From Limnephilus marmoratus (Eukaryota; Arthropoda; Insecta; Trichoptera; Limnephilidae), in NCBI GenBank assembly GCA_917880885.1, contig OU862908.1, forward strand, positions 13,379,501 through 13,443,500: DNA of 64,000 nt, read 5' to 3'. The translations under genes and the position numbers were made by a program. Below the pieces are notes generated by a model. The model saw only the letters and a program-made list of their open reading frames with translations, ran no database searches and was not told where the DNA came from. Each line of letters starts with the position of its first letter. Position 1 is the stretch's first letter. Shown in pieces: positions 10,543 to 21,381 of this stretch.

Positions 10543-10844
10543 AAATATATTCTGTGCGTGGGTAATATAGTTAAATATATTTTGTTGTACCTAGGAAAAA
10601 CAAAACAGTGGGCATATTAAGCAAAAAACATGATTAAAATTTGTCTAAATAGTTCGTACAAAAAGTGTATACAATAATGTACAGCGTAATAATAAGTTTA
10701 TATGAAAATATATAAAGTAAAGTTTATATGAAAAATAAAAGTATTATAAATTATAAAAATAAAGTTTCAACCTCATAATACCTCACTTTTTCCTTGTCCG
10801 ATCGCTGCGATTGAGAGGAAATAACCCACTCTTCGTTAATACCT

Positions 10845-11045
10845 AGCAACGGCTCCACCCCTATCATAATAATACATTGTTCATATTTTAAAACTATCAA
10901 ATCGGAATACATTTGCGCTGAAGAAAGAACGGTCGTTCTGAAACCGGTCGGATTTACTCAAATATAAAAGTGGTTCAAACAAAGTTAAATTGTTTCACTT
11001 ATCTATAATGGATAACCACAAAGTTATAGCTGCTTTTAAAAGCAT
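10845..11045 (+). mobile_element. Penelope-like element terminal repeat (pLTR) fragment
   Basis: It matches the right arm of the element at 26404-27260 over about 195 bp: GGCTCCACCCCTA, CGAAACTG/AAAACTAT, the hammerhead core, ATAATGGATAACCACAAAGT. The ATG at 11008 starts the same short MDNHKVIA frame as at 27038. The two are diverged, so this is an older or sister-family copy. Confidence 0.65.
10910..10962 (+). ncRNA. Hammerhead ribozyme candidate (degenerate)
   Basis: The order is CTGAAGA (10918-10924), stem II AGAAC/GTTCT (10926-10930 with 10935-10939), GAAA (10940-10943), ACCGGTC with the expected cut after the C at 10949. Compared with the 26.9-kb copy, the outer stem II pair changes from G-C to A-T on both strands at once. 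Stem I pairs poorly here, so activity may be lost. Hammerheads in Penelope-like terminal repeats are known. Confidence 0.6.
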
Positions 11046-11752
11046 ATGTTTATCAGTTTTTTTTCAAAAATAATATTTATGGTTATTAAACATTTTTCCA
11101 AGAGGCAAGATGATTTATTTATTTATTTATTTGAGACACAAACAGGATATTTATAAAACATTTTGTGGGTTAAATATAATAAATTAAAATACAAATATAA
11201 ATATCCCTAGACTAATGTGTCTGCAGTAATCACATTTGAATTTTTACAGAAGCAAACACATGAAAAACAATGCAAGTATTATTTATACATAACTTTAAAA
11301 ACAAAAACAAAAACAAAATACAAAATTGAAATACATTAAAGTATACAATATATATGAAGTATTTCCTGAGATGTAATAAAACAACAAAAATATTTTTTTT
11401 TTTTTAGGTGCACAATTCGTGGAGATATTTTTTGAAACAGGTTACATTATTTAGAAAAATATCTATGATCATTTCAATTTTCCGATAAACCTGCTTTATT
11501 ACCTGGGAACTCAGAAATGAAGTGAAGCTCTCAGTTTTAAGATGTTAACAGTCGTCCTCCTTCATATAAAGTTAAACATATAATCAGCCTTTTTTTTTTT
11601 TAGTTTTAGGCAATTCACCCTGAAAAGAGTGCTTTGTGCCGGTAATAGTTAAAGTGGATAAAAAAATTCGGTTAATCTATTGGTAAAATAATAAACCAAA
11701 TTAAATATTTGACTCATTTAGATCACTAAAACAAATTAAATATTGAATTCAT

Positions 11753-13288
11753 TCAGGTTAATAAACTTACATAAAGCTGTATGAACACGAGAATTGTTAA
11801 GAGATAAAAGGTATGAAATGTTAAAGGGGGACTGGTGTGTGATTTTAATAAGCAGGCGGTATATGTTCTTGAAAGATGAATGTTTTTACAGTTAAAGAAA
11901 ACGTGATCGAGGGTTTCCTCTTCCACACCGCACTGGCAGACCGGATCATCTAAAACTCTAATTCTAGACAAGTGAGATGCAATTGAACAGTGACCAATTC
12001 TCATTCTCGAAATACATGAAATGAATCGTTTTGAAAGTTTTTTACCGTGAAACCATGGCTTAGCAGGGATATGGTTTTGAATTCCAGCATAGAAAGATCC
12101 AGTTCTTATTTTGGAGACTGCCCAATTTTCTTCCCAGGCACGAGTCATGTTGGATTTAAGAATCGGGAAGATATCGGAGATAGGAATTCTAAAATTTAGT
12201 GGGATAGTTCCGGAATCTGAACCAGATTTGGCGAGAAAATCGGCCATCTCATTACCCTCGATACCCAAATGGGCAGGGACCCAGGCCAATATCGTCTCAA
12301 ACCCAGTTTCACTTAGAGAATTGAGAAGATTTTTTATTTTACATATAATATTGTCTTCCGGATATCATAGAATATTTGACCTAATTTTATTTAGAGCACT
12401 TAGCGAATCAGTACATAGTAAGGCTCGATGAATGTTGAGAACCTGGATTTGATTTAGCGCTTGTTCAATTGCAAAGCATTCAGCTGTAAATATGGAAGCT
12501 TCTTTCGGTAATTTATAAGAGAGATTGATGTTGAATTCTGGACTATATATCGATGCTCCACATCTTTTATTTTCAAATTTGGAACCATCAGTGTAAAGGA
12601 TGGAAAATCCAGGGAATTTTGAAGCCACAATGCTTTTAAAACAATCATCCACATTTTGAAATTTATTTGGGGAAGATAAAATATTCTTGTGAAAGACTGA
12701 TGTTATTGTGTTGGGCATAAAAGTGATTGCCTTAAATGGAATATTGTATATAGGGAGATTGGGAACTTCTTGAAGATATTGGAGGGAAGATGATAGAGAA
12801 TTATAGAGATGAAAACTTTTAATTAGGAGAGGAAAACATTGTTTTTCTCTCAATCTTTTGTTAGAATTCAAATTAACACTTAACCGATTAAGACTTTGTT
12901 TAATAGGATGATGTGATAACGATAAAGCCTTGAAAATATATTTATTGGCAAGGAATTGCCTTCTGAAATATAATGGAGGCTTCCCACATTCCACCTGAAG
13001 CGCATTAATTGGAGAAGACTTCATAGCTCCAATAATCATTCTGAGGGCTTTTGATTGGATTCTTTCCATTTTCTTATCTAAATATTTAGGGAGTGGGTCA
13101 AAAAGGAATGAGCCATAATCCAAGTGGCTCCGAACTAGGGAATTATACATTAATTTAAGCGTGGTAGGATAAGATCCCCACCATCCTCTGGAAACTGCTC
13201 GCATCATATTAAGTCCCTTTTCACACTTTGTAGAAATTATCTGAATGTGTGGAAGCCAGGAAAGTTTATGGTTTAGAGGAAGACTCAA
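11753..13288 (-). pseudogene. I-element ORF2, thumb and RNase H domain
   Basis: 13288-12365 gives the RT thumb (SLVRSHLDYGSFLF, RIQSKALRMIIGAMKSSP) and the start of RNase H: LYTDGSKFENKRCGASIY (catalytic Asp), IFTAECFAIEQAL (Glu), LLCTDSLSALNKI (Asp). After a frameshift 12289-11753 supplies AWVPAHLGIEGNEMADFLAK (His and last Asp). A C-x-C..H..C tail (CQCGVEEETLDHVFFNC) follows, as is usual in I-group ORF2. All four RNase H carboxylates are kept. Confidence 0.88.
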
Positions 13289-14323
13289 TAATAATGGACC
13301 TATCTGAGAGCAAATTAATAATAAATTGGACCAATTTCGGGGGGATTTGTTTTTTAATTAGCTTTTCTTTCAAAAAATCCAGTAAAACATCATCGTAAGC
13401 TGATGAAAGGTCAAGGAAGGTGGCCAATGTATAAGATTTAGGGATTGAGAAACTCGGATATCAGTTGTGAACAAACTTAAATTATCCATTGTAGACTTCT
13501 TTTTCCGAAAACCATACTGATTTGGTGAGATAATATCTTGACTTTCAACAAACCATTCTAATCTGTTTTTCATCAAACGCTCCGCTACTTTCATCAAACA
13601 TGATGAAAGAGCAATAGGCCTATAAGACGAAATTTCAGATGGATCTTTTCTAGGTTTTAAAATGGGAATGATTTTTTGAGTTTTCCAATCATCCGGAATT
13701 AGTCCTGTTTCAAACATATTATTAATAAGAGATAAGAAATATTCAACCGCCATATCAGAAAATGATTTAATGAAACTATTAAATATTCCATCGGGACCCG
13801 GAGCAGAGTCAGAAAGGGATCTTATAACTCGTTTCATCTCATCAATGGAGAAAGGAGCATCTAGCCAGTTAGAATGAGATGGATATGGTTTAATAGAAGG
13901 CATTTCTTCACATCCGGCCACCGATGGGGGGGCTATTTTATCCGCAAATCCTATAAGAATTTTTTCTGATATATGTTTGATTCTCGGCGGAGAATACGAT
14001 GATACGAATTTTTTTAAGCTAGACCAAACTGAAGACTGGGGAGTTTCCGGAGACAGGTTCTCACAGAACTTCCGCCATCCAGCGCGTTTTTTATTTTTCA
14101 AAATTCGTTTGGTTTCTGCCTGGGCTTTTTTAACTGATAAAAAATTTTCTAGTGACATGCACTTACGAAAAGAGGAAATTGCTTTTTTACGAGAGTTGAC
14201 GGAGCGAGTGCATTCCTCGTCCCACCACGGAGTAGAGTGTTTTATTTTAATGTTCGCATTGTGTTTCAGGATGGATTTTTCTGCTGCATTTATAACCGTA
14301 GAGGGAAACGTCTCGCATTGCAT
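13289..14323 (-). pseudogene. I-element ORF2, N-terminal part of reverse transcriptase
   Basis: Conserved RT blocks are present: SAPGPDGIFNSF, WKTQKIIPILKP, SYRPIALSSCLMKVAERL and QYGFRKKKSTMDNL (fingers). After a frameshift near 13440 the minus strand still reads FLKEKLIKKQIPPKLVQF, then jumps to the C-terminal block NHKLSWLPHIQ. The roughly 120 residues that normally lie between, including the GxPQG and YADD motifs, are missing. Confidence 0.85.
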
Positions 14324-14607
14324 TCTGATGTCTCCCGGGGAAGATTTTGTTAAATTAATAAGGTTATCTAGTTCAGAAGAGAAAGTGCTCCAATTCGCAT
14401 CTTTTATTCTAAATTTGAGATTATTTTTAACTGGGGGGGGGGATAAGTGTTAGATTGATGGTGGAATCGGATTATAATTGGGAAATGATCACCAGAGAGG
14501 GGATCGTTTAGGATGTCCCAAGAGCATTTAGATTCTAACGAATACGAACAAAGAGATAAATCAACAGCACTTTTCCGTTGATGAGGGGGGGTGAATCTGG
14601 TTGGAGA

Positions 14608-15111
14608 TCAGTCATTTAAAAAACAAAGGTTATGGGTATCAATAAAATTTAAAAGATTGCGGCCAGAACGATTTGTTATTTTGCTGCCCCAAGAAGGGGA
14701 ATGTGCATTAAAATCTCCAAGGATCATATAAGGGGAACAAATCTGGGTTAAGATTGGTGCCCATTCATTTTCAATAAAAGTTGTAGAGGGAGGAATATAT
14801 ATTGATAAAATTGTGATATCAGATAAGACAGCTGCTGTTATCTGGATATCGTCGGACGGAGTATGAATATTAATTTGTTTAAACGGGATAGAATTATGGA
14901 TTATCAGAGCCGTGCCACCTTTACCATCCGGTCTGTCGTGTCTGAGACAGTAATAACCTGGAATTCTTAAGTGAAAGGAGGGTTTTAACCACGTTTCAGA
15001 AATGGCGGCTACTGAAACGTCGTGTTCGTCGAGTAATTGAATTAGGTCAGATTTGTTAGCGAAGAGGCTTCTACTGTTCCACTGAAGAATTTTGTTCAGT
15101 TTCGAAGTCAT
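14608..15111 (-). pseudogene. I-element ORF2, endonuclease domain
   Basis: An APE-type endonuclease, which nicks the target to prime reverse transcription. Motifs in order: LQWNSRSL (Asn near residue 11), AISETWL (catalytic Glu), GKGGTALII, ILSIYIPPS, ILGDFNAHSPSWG (catalytic Asp and Asn). The start ATG at 15111 overlaps ORF1 by 41 bases. The frame breaks after 14608, and the SDHxxI box continues in another frame around 14500 (LSGDHFPIII). Confidence 0.85.
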
Positions 15112-16509
15112 TGGGGAGGCAAGATAATAAAGATTTAATGTAATCGGCAGCGTTGGACGGTACAGTATTGTTGTTTGTAAGGATTGAAATTAAAAGGGTA
15201 ATTAAAGTTTGTATAAAAGAATTATTATTCATTATTTCGGGGAGAGCAGGAGGGGAAGTATTACCATTAATGGCACACCCATTGGGCGACTGGGATTTGG
15301 CATTCCCATTCGGGCTGGCCAAAATATTATTCAATTGTTTTTTATCAAGGTAAGGAGTATATTTTGGGTTGGGTTTGACTGGCTTGGGAATGGTTTTTCT
15401 GTGAGAAGATGATGTTGAATTTAAAAAGGTGGTTGTTTGGAAAGGAGCTGAGAACGATGTCATCTCTGCGAATGATTTTTTTTGCAGGAGAGAATAACTT
15501 TGAGGCCTGGAAGTACGAAATGTTGTCGGTAGCCATTTTATGTTTTATGTTCTTCTGTCTTGATAATTCCGGACAGGCTAGACTGACCGCGGTATGTGCA
15601 CCCGAACAGTTAATGCAAATGGGATCATTGGAAGATTTCGAACATTGATCAAATGGGTGACCTTCTCCGCAAAAGTAACAACGTGGAGGGGAGCGGCATA
15701 CGGGTTTTGAATGTCCAAACCGGCAGCAATTGAAGCATTGAATAGTTGGGAATTTATAAACATCGACGGGAAGCGAGGTATAATAAATAAAGACACGAGA
15801 CGGTAGGGATAGCCCTTCAAATGTAATAACGACAGATTGAGAAGATTTCCAGATCGTGTTTCCATCAGAAGAATCCTTGTAGTTCAGTCGACGTGCTTTT
15901 AATACTTTCGGGGTTCCGTGGGAATTATTCAAAGCATCAACAATTTCAGCCTCTGGGATCTCCGCGGGAATTCCTCGCACAAGACCCATTCTCGTTAGGT
16001 TAAATGTCGGGATGAACGATTTATATTTATGGGTTGAGAGCGAGTCAATTTTTTTTACAAATCCATTTGCGGAAGCGGCAGTATTAAACTCGATAGATAA
16101 TTTATATCGCCCTTCCGGTTTAATTGAACCGTTAACAATACCAAGGTTATTATTTTTTGAGTCAAATATAAATTTTCCAAAATCTAAAGGATGAATAAAT
16201 TTTCCTTGTTCAGTTCTCTGAACCATAACGATAAAAGGACCGGAAGCGTAAGCAGGATAAAGTAAGTCAGTATTTTTTGTATTATCGCTAGTTAAAGTAC
16301 TTGTCTGGGTCTTACTATTGGTGTTAAGGTCGTTAGATGTCGAGGTTTGTTGTGATTGTGGTTTTAAGTTTCGATGGAATGTGAAGGTTATACGATGGTC
16401 GCCGTTTACGAGATGGGAGCGTAATAGAAACCTGGCTAGTATTAGAATCCGAATCAGAAAAATCTAATATCGACCCTGGGTCGGGAGGCCTATCTTCATC
16501 TTCCTCCAT
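15071..16509 (-). pseudogene. I-element ORF1 (gag-like protein), frameshifted
   Basis: A start codon at 16507-16509 opens a frame MEEDEDRPPDPGSILDF. A frameshift near 16400 moves reading to the frame that contains the long open part 16226-15345, and another near 15420 leads to the C-terminal part ending at 15071. Three zinc knuckles are visible in 15730-15590: CFNCCRFGHSKPVC, CYFCGEGHPFDQC and CINCSGAHTAVSLAC. Such knuckles bind RNA in LINE ORF1 proteins. The ORF1 stop lies 41 bases inside the start of ORF2. Confidence 0.85.
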
Positions 16510-19290
16510 TATATAAAAAAAACTTAACTTTTAAAAATTAAACTGAAAAAATAATACGCAGTCTATTTCATTGACTGTACAAACAAAAACGGAGCGAACG
16601 GCACTAAGCGATAGGTATGGTACACACAACCACTGTTGACCGCGGCTCGAATCGGACTATATAATCGGCCTTACTCATCATCGCAAAATAAGATACAACA
16701 TCGGAGCAAGACCGGGTAAGGTGAAATTGTTACTCAACATGGTGCGTTAATCGCGCGCCTGCGCGTGTTCTTCCCGCGTCGCTGTACGGGAGATGTAGTA
16801 GCTGTCATAATTTAAACCACCCGATCACCAGGGTTAAGTCAGTACCTACGGCGTTGTAACTGACAAAATGGCGAATTTTTATGAGAATCTTGACGTTTTG
16901 AACGGAGCTTTGGCAAATATTGACCGTATTCGCGGCATTCGTGCACCACGGCTACGGAAAAGGTTAAAAAAAGGTACGATCCATTTGCGGCACTTACGGA
17001 AGAAAATTTTAGGTCTAAAAATATAGATTTACCAAAGTCAACGTTGTGTTGACTGATGTTGACGTATGAAAAAACGTGAAGTTGGCAACACGCCGCGAAA
17101 TGCTAAATTGGCTGCGTTTTTCAGCTTTGGAGCAGTGTTGCTACCGTAAAAAAATCATAACAGCTGTCGAGAAACATTATGATGATGAGTAAAGATTTTT
17201 ACCCTAAGCAGTGTAGGCTTACTCCACTGTGTAGCTACCGCGACGCTACAGAGCCGTGGTACGGTTTCATGATGAGTAAGGCTGTATATGTTTTAGTTGC
17301 ATTGGCATTGGTACTCGAATTAATAGTACGGGTAGGTATAGTATTTAACAGGTGTACTAACTTATACTCAGTATACTTACCTATACTTCTATGCCCAGTG
17401 GGGTACGATAATACTGTTGTAGATATTTTGGATACCTGCAAGTATTTTGTTTAACTGCGCAGATATGTAGGTTAACCCGTAAAAATAAACTATTTTCTTC
17501 GGCCTTCTTCATTTTTTAACAAAAGAGCTATCTGGTCGGCTCTCTACCTTGTTCTCCATTTCCTTCGTCTTCTTCCAAGTAGTCTACCCACTTCTTCCTT
17601 GATACGTATCTTTCTAACTCGATTCTGCTTGGAAACCCATTGTGTCGTGTGCTTTTAAAATGATTTTTTTTAAATTGCCTTCTCATAACTAACTAATAGC
17701 TAACTACACTCGTCTCATTATATTTAATTTTATGCGGATTGACACCAATGCACTACGTGACAGACAAAGCAACATGCAATTATTTTATCGTAAAATATCA
17801 AATGTCTTGTAAAATAGCCCGCATTCTTCGATGATTATTTTATTTTAATATTTATGCTTATGGAGTTTCCGAGTTCTTTGACCGGAGGAGAAAAAAAGTC
17901 AAGGTCTGTGTTGCAATTATTTTTACCATCCATACCCCACCTTAACTTCTAGTTAGGAATTATGGCATAAATCTCCTTCGAAAGCAAAAAGTTTAGATAA
18001 AAAACAGTTGGTAGAAACACAATGTCATAATTTTTAAGTGCTTTGATTTGTTCATTTTTTTTTGTTTTTTTAAGACCATGCTAAGGACAAAGATGCTCAA
18101 TAAAACATTATTAAAATATTGGTTCGTAATAGTAAATAAAAACAATAAAAATATGTTTTAGTGCTTTGTTTTCGATTGACTTCCAGTATTCTGTAAGTTT
18201 TTAGATACGATGTCTGAAGATGTCCATTGGTTCGGAAGTGAAGAGTCGTCATTTCTCGGAGAGCAGCTTTGTTTTTATGAGACTCACTGAAGTTACCGGC
18301 GTTGCCGGGTTTTGCACAGAGTTTTTTAAAATCAAGTGTAGGCATTAAATTTCGTCTTATTTTGAATGTCAAAAGGGCAAGTGTGCAAAATTTCATCAAG
18401 AAGTATCAAAATTCTGCTCTGAGGGGTGATGTAGGGTATTGAAATCTCATGTAAACAATAACATTCCTCTTGTTTTAAAGGCCAAGTGCGACGAAGTTAA
18501 TTAATATTGGAATATAACTGTATCTAACCAACTAACCATCAGACCATTTTCCCGCAGAGGTAGGCAGAGAGAGCTTGACACATACTCCTTGACTCATTCA
18601 CATTCATACATCGTCCCATACATACTATTCTGAACCTTGGCCCGACTCAAGTATCCGATTCACTTGGTCATGACTTGTCTTCCTCGGACATCGTCAACTT
18701 TTTCTACCATTCACATTTGTGTCATATATCCTCCCTATACGCTCTTCTTCGTTCATTCGCTGTCCTGTCGACTCGGTCGTATCCCTTTTGTAGATCTTCA
18801 AAAGCACAGAAATGTTTTTAGTTTTTTGCCAGAAACTTCTCAGTGAGCATACGCAATGAGAAAATTTGGTCCGTGCATCTTCTTCCACTCATAAAAGCAA
18901 AAATTTAGATTTACTTAAATAAAAAAACCACGGAACACTCTCCTTTGTATGAAAAATTATAGCTGAAGTCCCGGCGTTGTCACCTTTTTCTCGTTTTGAA
19001 GTTCAAGTGTGAAAAATTTGTACGAAATAAATCTGTATATTTATCAAACCCACGCCACCACGGCCACTTTTATTTATATAACATATAATTTCTGGGAAAT
19101 TGTTCTGTAGATTGGAAATTATGAATATCTGGAAGAGAAAGCTCGGGAGAATTTGAAACCGATTTCGACTGCTTTGGTGTTCAAATGAAGAAAAACTTTG
19201 CTTTGTTAACAATCGCATGTGTATTGAATCGCTATTTCTAAATTCACCGTCGAATTACGCTACTGTCTAAACTGGCTTCACATTCGTTAT
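16510..19290. other. No gene seen; possible 5' UTR and minor debris
   Basis: 16510-16750 may be the 5' UTR of the I element. Short inverted words (CCTTACTCATCAT at 16671, ATGATGAGTAAGG at 17269) suggest a small unclassified element. A 91-codon frame at 17179-17454 has no recognisable domain. 18080-18400 and 18920-19020 share short related words (CTGAAGT..CCGGCGTTG). Nothing here supports a host gene. Confidence 0.4.
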
Positions 19291-19299
19291 ATTGCTTTG

Positions 19300-19480
19300 T
19301 CTTTCCACGAATTTTTGGCCATTTTGTTTATCTCGTCGATCCAATGGCTTTCAGGGCGGTCTGATGCCTCCTAGGGACTTTATTTTGCGTCACTGAATGT
19401 CGTCACCAAGAGGCGCCCAAGAACAATCAAGACGGCCCAATCCTCATGTAATGCTATCCTAACCCATCTTGATTTATGAT
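19300..19480 (-). pseudogene. Possible RTE-type LINE C-terminal remnant
   Basis: The minus strand reads RPESHWIDEINKMAKNSWKD with stops upstream. The pattern RPxxxWxDxIxKxAxxxW is typical of the extreme C-terminus of RTE-like reverse transcriptases. The remnant is short and strongly decayed, so the call is tentative. Confidence 0.35.
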
Positions 19481-19571
19481 TAAAAATTATACAAAGATCA
19501 AACGGCGACACGTGGTAAGACAAATCACGAAACCAAAAAGAGAGGAAGCAGGTTATGGTGGCAAACATCAT

Positions 19572-20885
19572 TAATTACCTGATTCCTAAAACCATTAAAG
19601 ATTACCTGTATTTGTGAACTGTGGAGTTCAGATGGTATGCTTTTAAGATTTCGGTTGTTTTATCAAAATTGGGTGAGCCTCAAAATAAAATAACATGTTC
19701 TTATCGTACAATATACCTACCTCAAAAGTGGATAAATGCATCCTGGGTTGTCATAACTGAAGTATTCAAGATAAGATCGCAGTAAAAATATGATTTAAAT
19801 TGCAGAAGGCACTCTGGGATAAATATAAATACCGAAATGCGTCATTTTAATAAAAACAATAGAAGAGCTTGTTGATTTTATTCCAACGATGACTATCGTT
19901 CCGAAAATATAACAATAAATTAATTGGCAAATCTGCAAATGTTTTTCTGTCACAATATGCATGCACATAAATAACGAATTCCTGCTGACCACAAAATTAA
20001 TTTTTATAAAATTATACTGAATTCTTGTAATTGTTAGATGTAATCTCATTTGGCATGAAGTGTGTAATTTTGTAGCCTGCTGTTTTTTTTAAATATATTT
20101 CTTTAATGTGAATATTTAATTAATACATTTTATGATTTATTTTTTTAACAATGGTCCCCAGCCCGAGGTCAAGTCAGCCGGCAGGTCTAGCGATGTTAAT
20201 GCATATTAGATATCCGTATCTCTTCTCGTCTATTCATGAATAGGTACGAAATAATGCAAATCTTGTCCATTTATCAAAGAAAATAGCTTTCCTAGGCGAA
20301 AAAAGCATCGCCTTCATAAATCAGAGGATTCAGGTGGGATCCTTATTATTTAACCCCAAATATCCATGTTTCTTGAAATCACTAAAAAGAAAGAATTAAA
20401 AAGAAAAATGATGTTGTTTGAATTCTGGAGTAGTTGACCGTACAGTGGAATTGTATTCTAATCTGCTTCGTACTGACGAGCAAAATAGATGTTTTAATGT
20501 TGACATACATTTAAAATTTGCCCCCATTCTCAAAATAAAACCTGGTATTATCTTTGCATTGCTTGTTATTTTTCATCGCCGTGTACTTTAAACCGTAGAC
20601 TCTCGTGAAATATAAAACCGTTATCAATTTGGTAAAATAATGTTCCATTTTCGAAATTATGTACATCTCCATCATTCGAATCACTACTTGCCCCTATTTT
20701 ATTACTTGTACCAGGTCAGATTCATGAAAAATTGCGGGAGATTATAATAATTGTAGGATTTGTGAAGCTGAAAGTATTCATAAAATATTTGCTCCAGGGT
20801 ACAGTGCTTTTCAAAAACAACTATTTATGTTTTTTTGTTGACAAATTAGAGAGATGTCAGAAATTTACCTTTTGAATGAACGCCG
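19572..20885. other. No gene seen
   Basis: AT-rich intergenic sequence upstream of CP1. I find no exon-like frame, no clear inverted repeats and no tRNA. Confidence 0.5.
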
Positions 20886-20887
20886 TT

Positions 20888-21155
20888 AATAAACTTAGAA
20901 AATAACAACATCTGTCAAAAATTTTAACAAAAGAAATACACATTTCAAACCTAACATGAAAGGTTCTTTGAACGCTTTTACGCATTCCATCACGCAAGAA
21001 TATATACATCACACACAAGATAATAAACTTAGAAAATAACAACATCTATCAAAAATTTTATCAAAAGAAATACACATTTCAAACCTAACATGAAAGGTTC
21101 TTTGAACGCTTTTACGCATTCCATCACGCAAGAATATATACATCACGCACATCAT
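20888..21155 (+). repeat. 134-bp tandem duplication upstream of CP1
   Basis: TAATAAACTTAGAAAATAAC begins both units (20888 and 21022), and the match runs to ATATATACATCAC with only a few differences. Each unit holds the near-palindrome AGGTTCTTTGAACG (20961-20974, 21095-21108). The duplication ends about 145 bp before the CP1 TATA box. Confidence 0.9.
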
Positions 21156-21297
21156 TACAGACAATCGAAATTAGTATGTTTGATGATAAAAATATGGATG
21201 TCATCCGAAGGAGGAGCTCGAACAAAATAATTTATTATTTGCTCAGTTGCAAATATTTTCTGCTGGTCACACACGGGTTAAACCTTTTGTCAAAAAG

Positions 21298-21332
21298 TAT
21301 AAAATTAGGAACCCGAATGGAGCATCTTCATT
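21298..21332 (+). promoter_or_regulatory. CP1 core promoter (TATA box and initiator)
   Basis: TATAAAA at 21298-21304 and an arthropod-type initiator TCATT at 21328-21332 are spaced about 30 bp apart, as expected. Transcription would start near 21329-21330, about 53 bp before the first ATG. Confidence 0.7.
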
Positions 21333-21381
21333 ATATCTCTTGAACTTAAAGAAATCAGTTGATAATCCTATTTTATCCACA

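Larger units (their letters stand above)
11590..16509 (-). mobile_element. I-clade LINE, nearly full length, inactive
   Basis: ORF1 (gag-like with zinc knuckles) and ORF2 (endonuclease, reverse transcriptase, RNase H) lie in this order on the minus strand, followed by a 3' UTR and an A tail at about 11590-11601. An RNase H domain after the RT is the hallmark of the I group of non-LTR elements. Several frameshifts and an internal deletion near 13290 that removes the RT catalytic motif make it dead. The 5' UTR probably extends past 16509 but its end is not marked. Confidence 0.88.
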
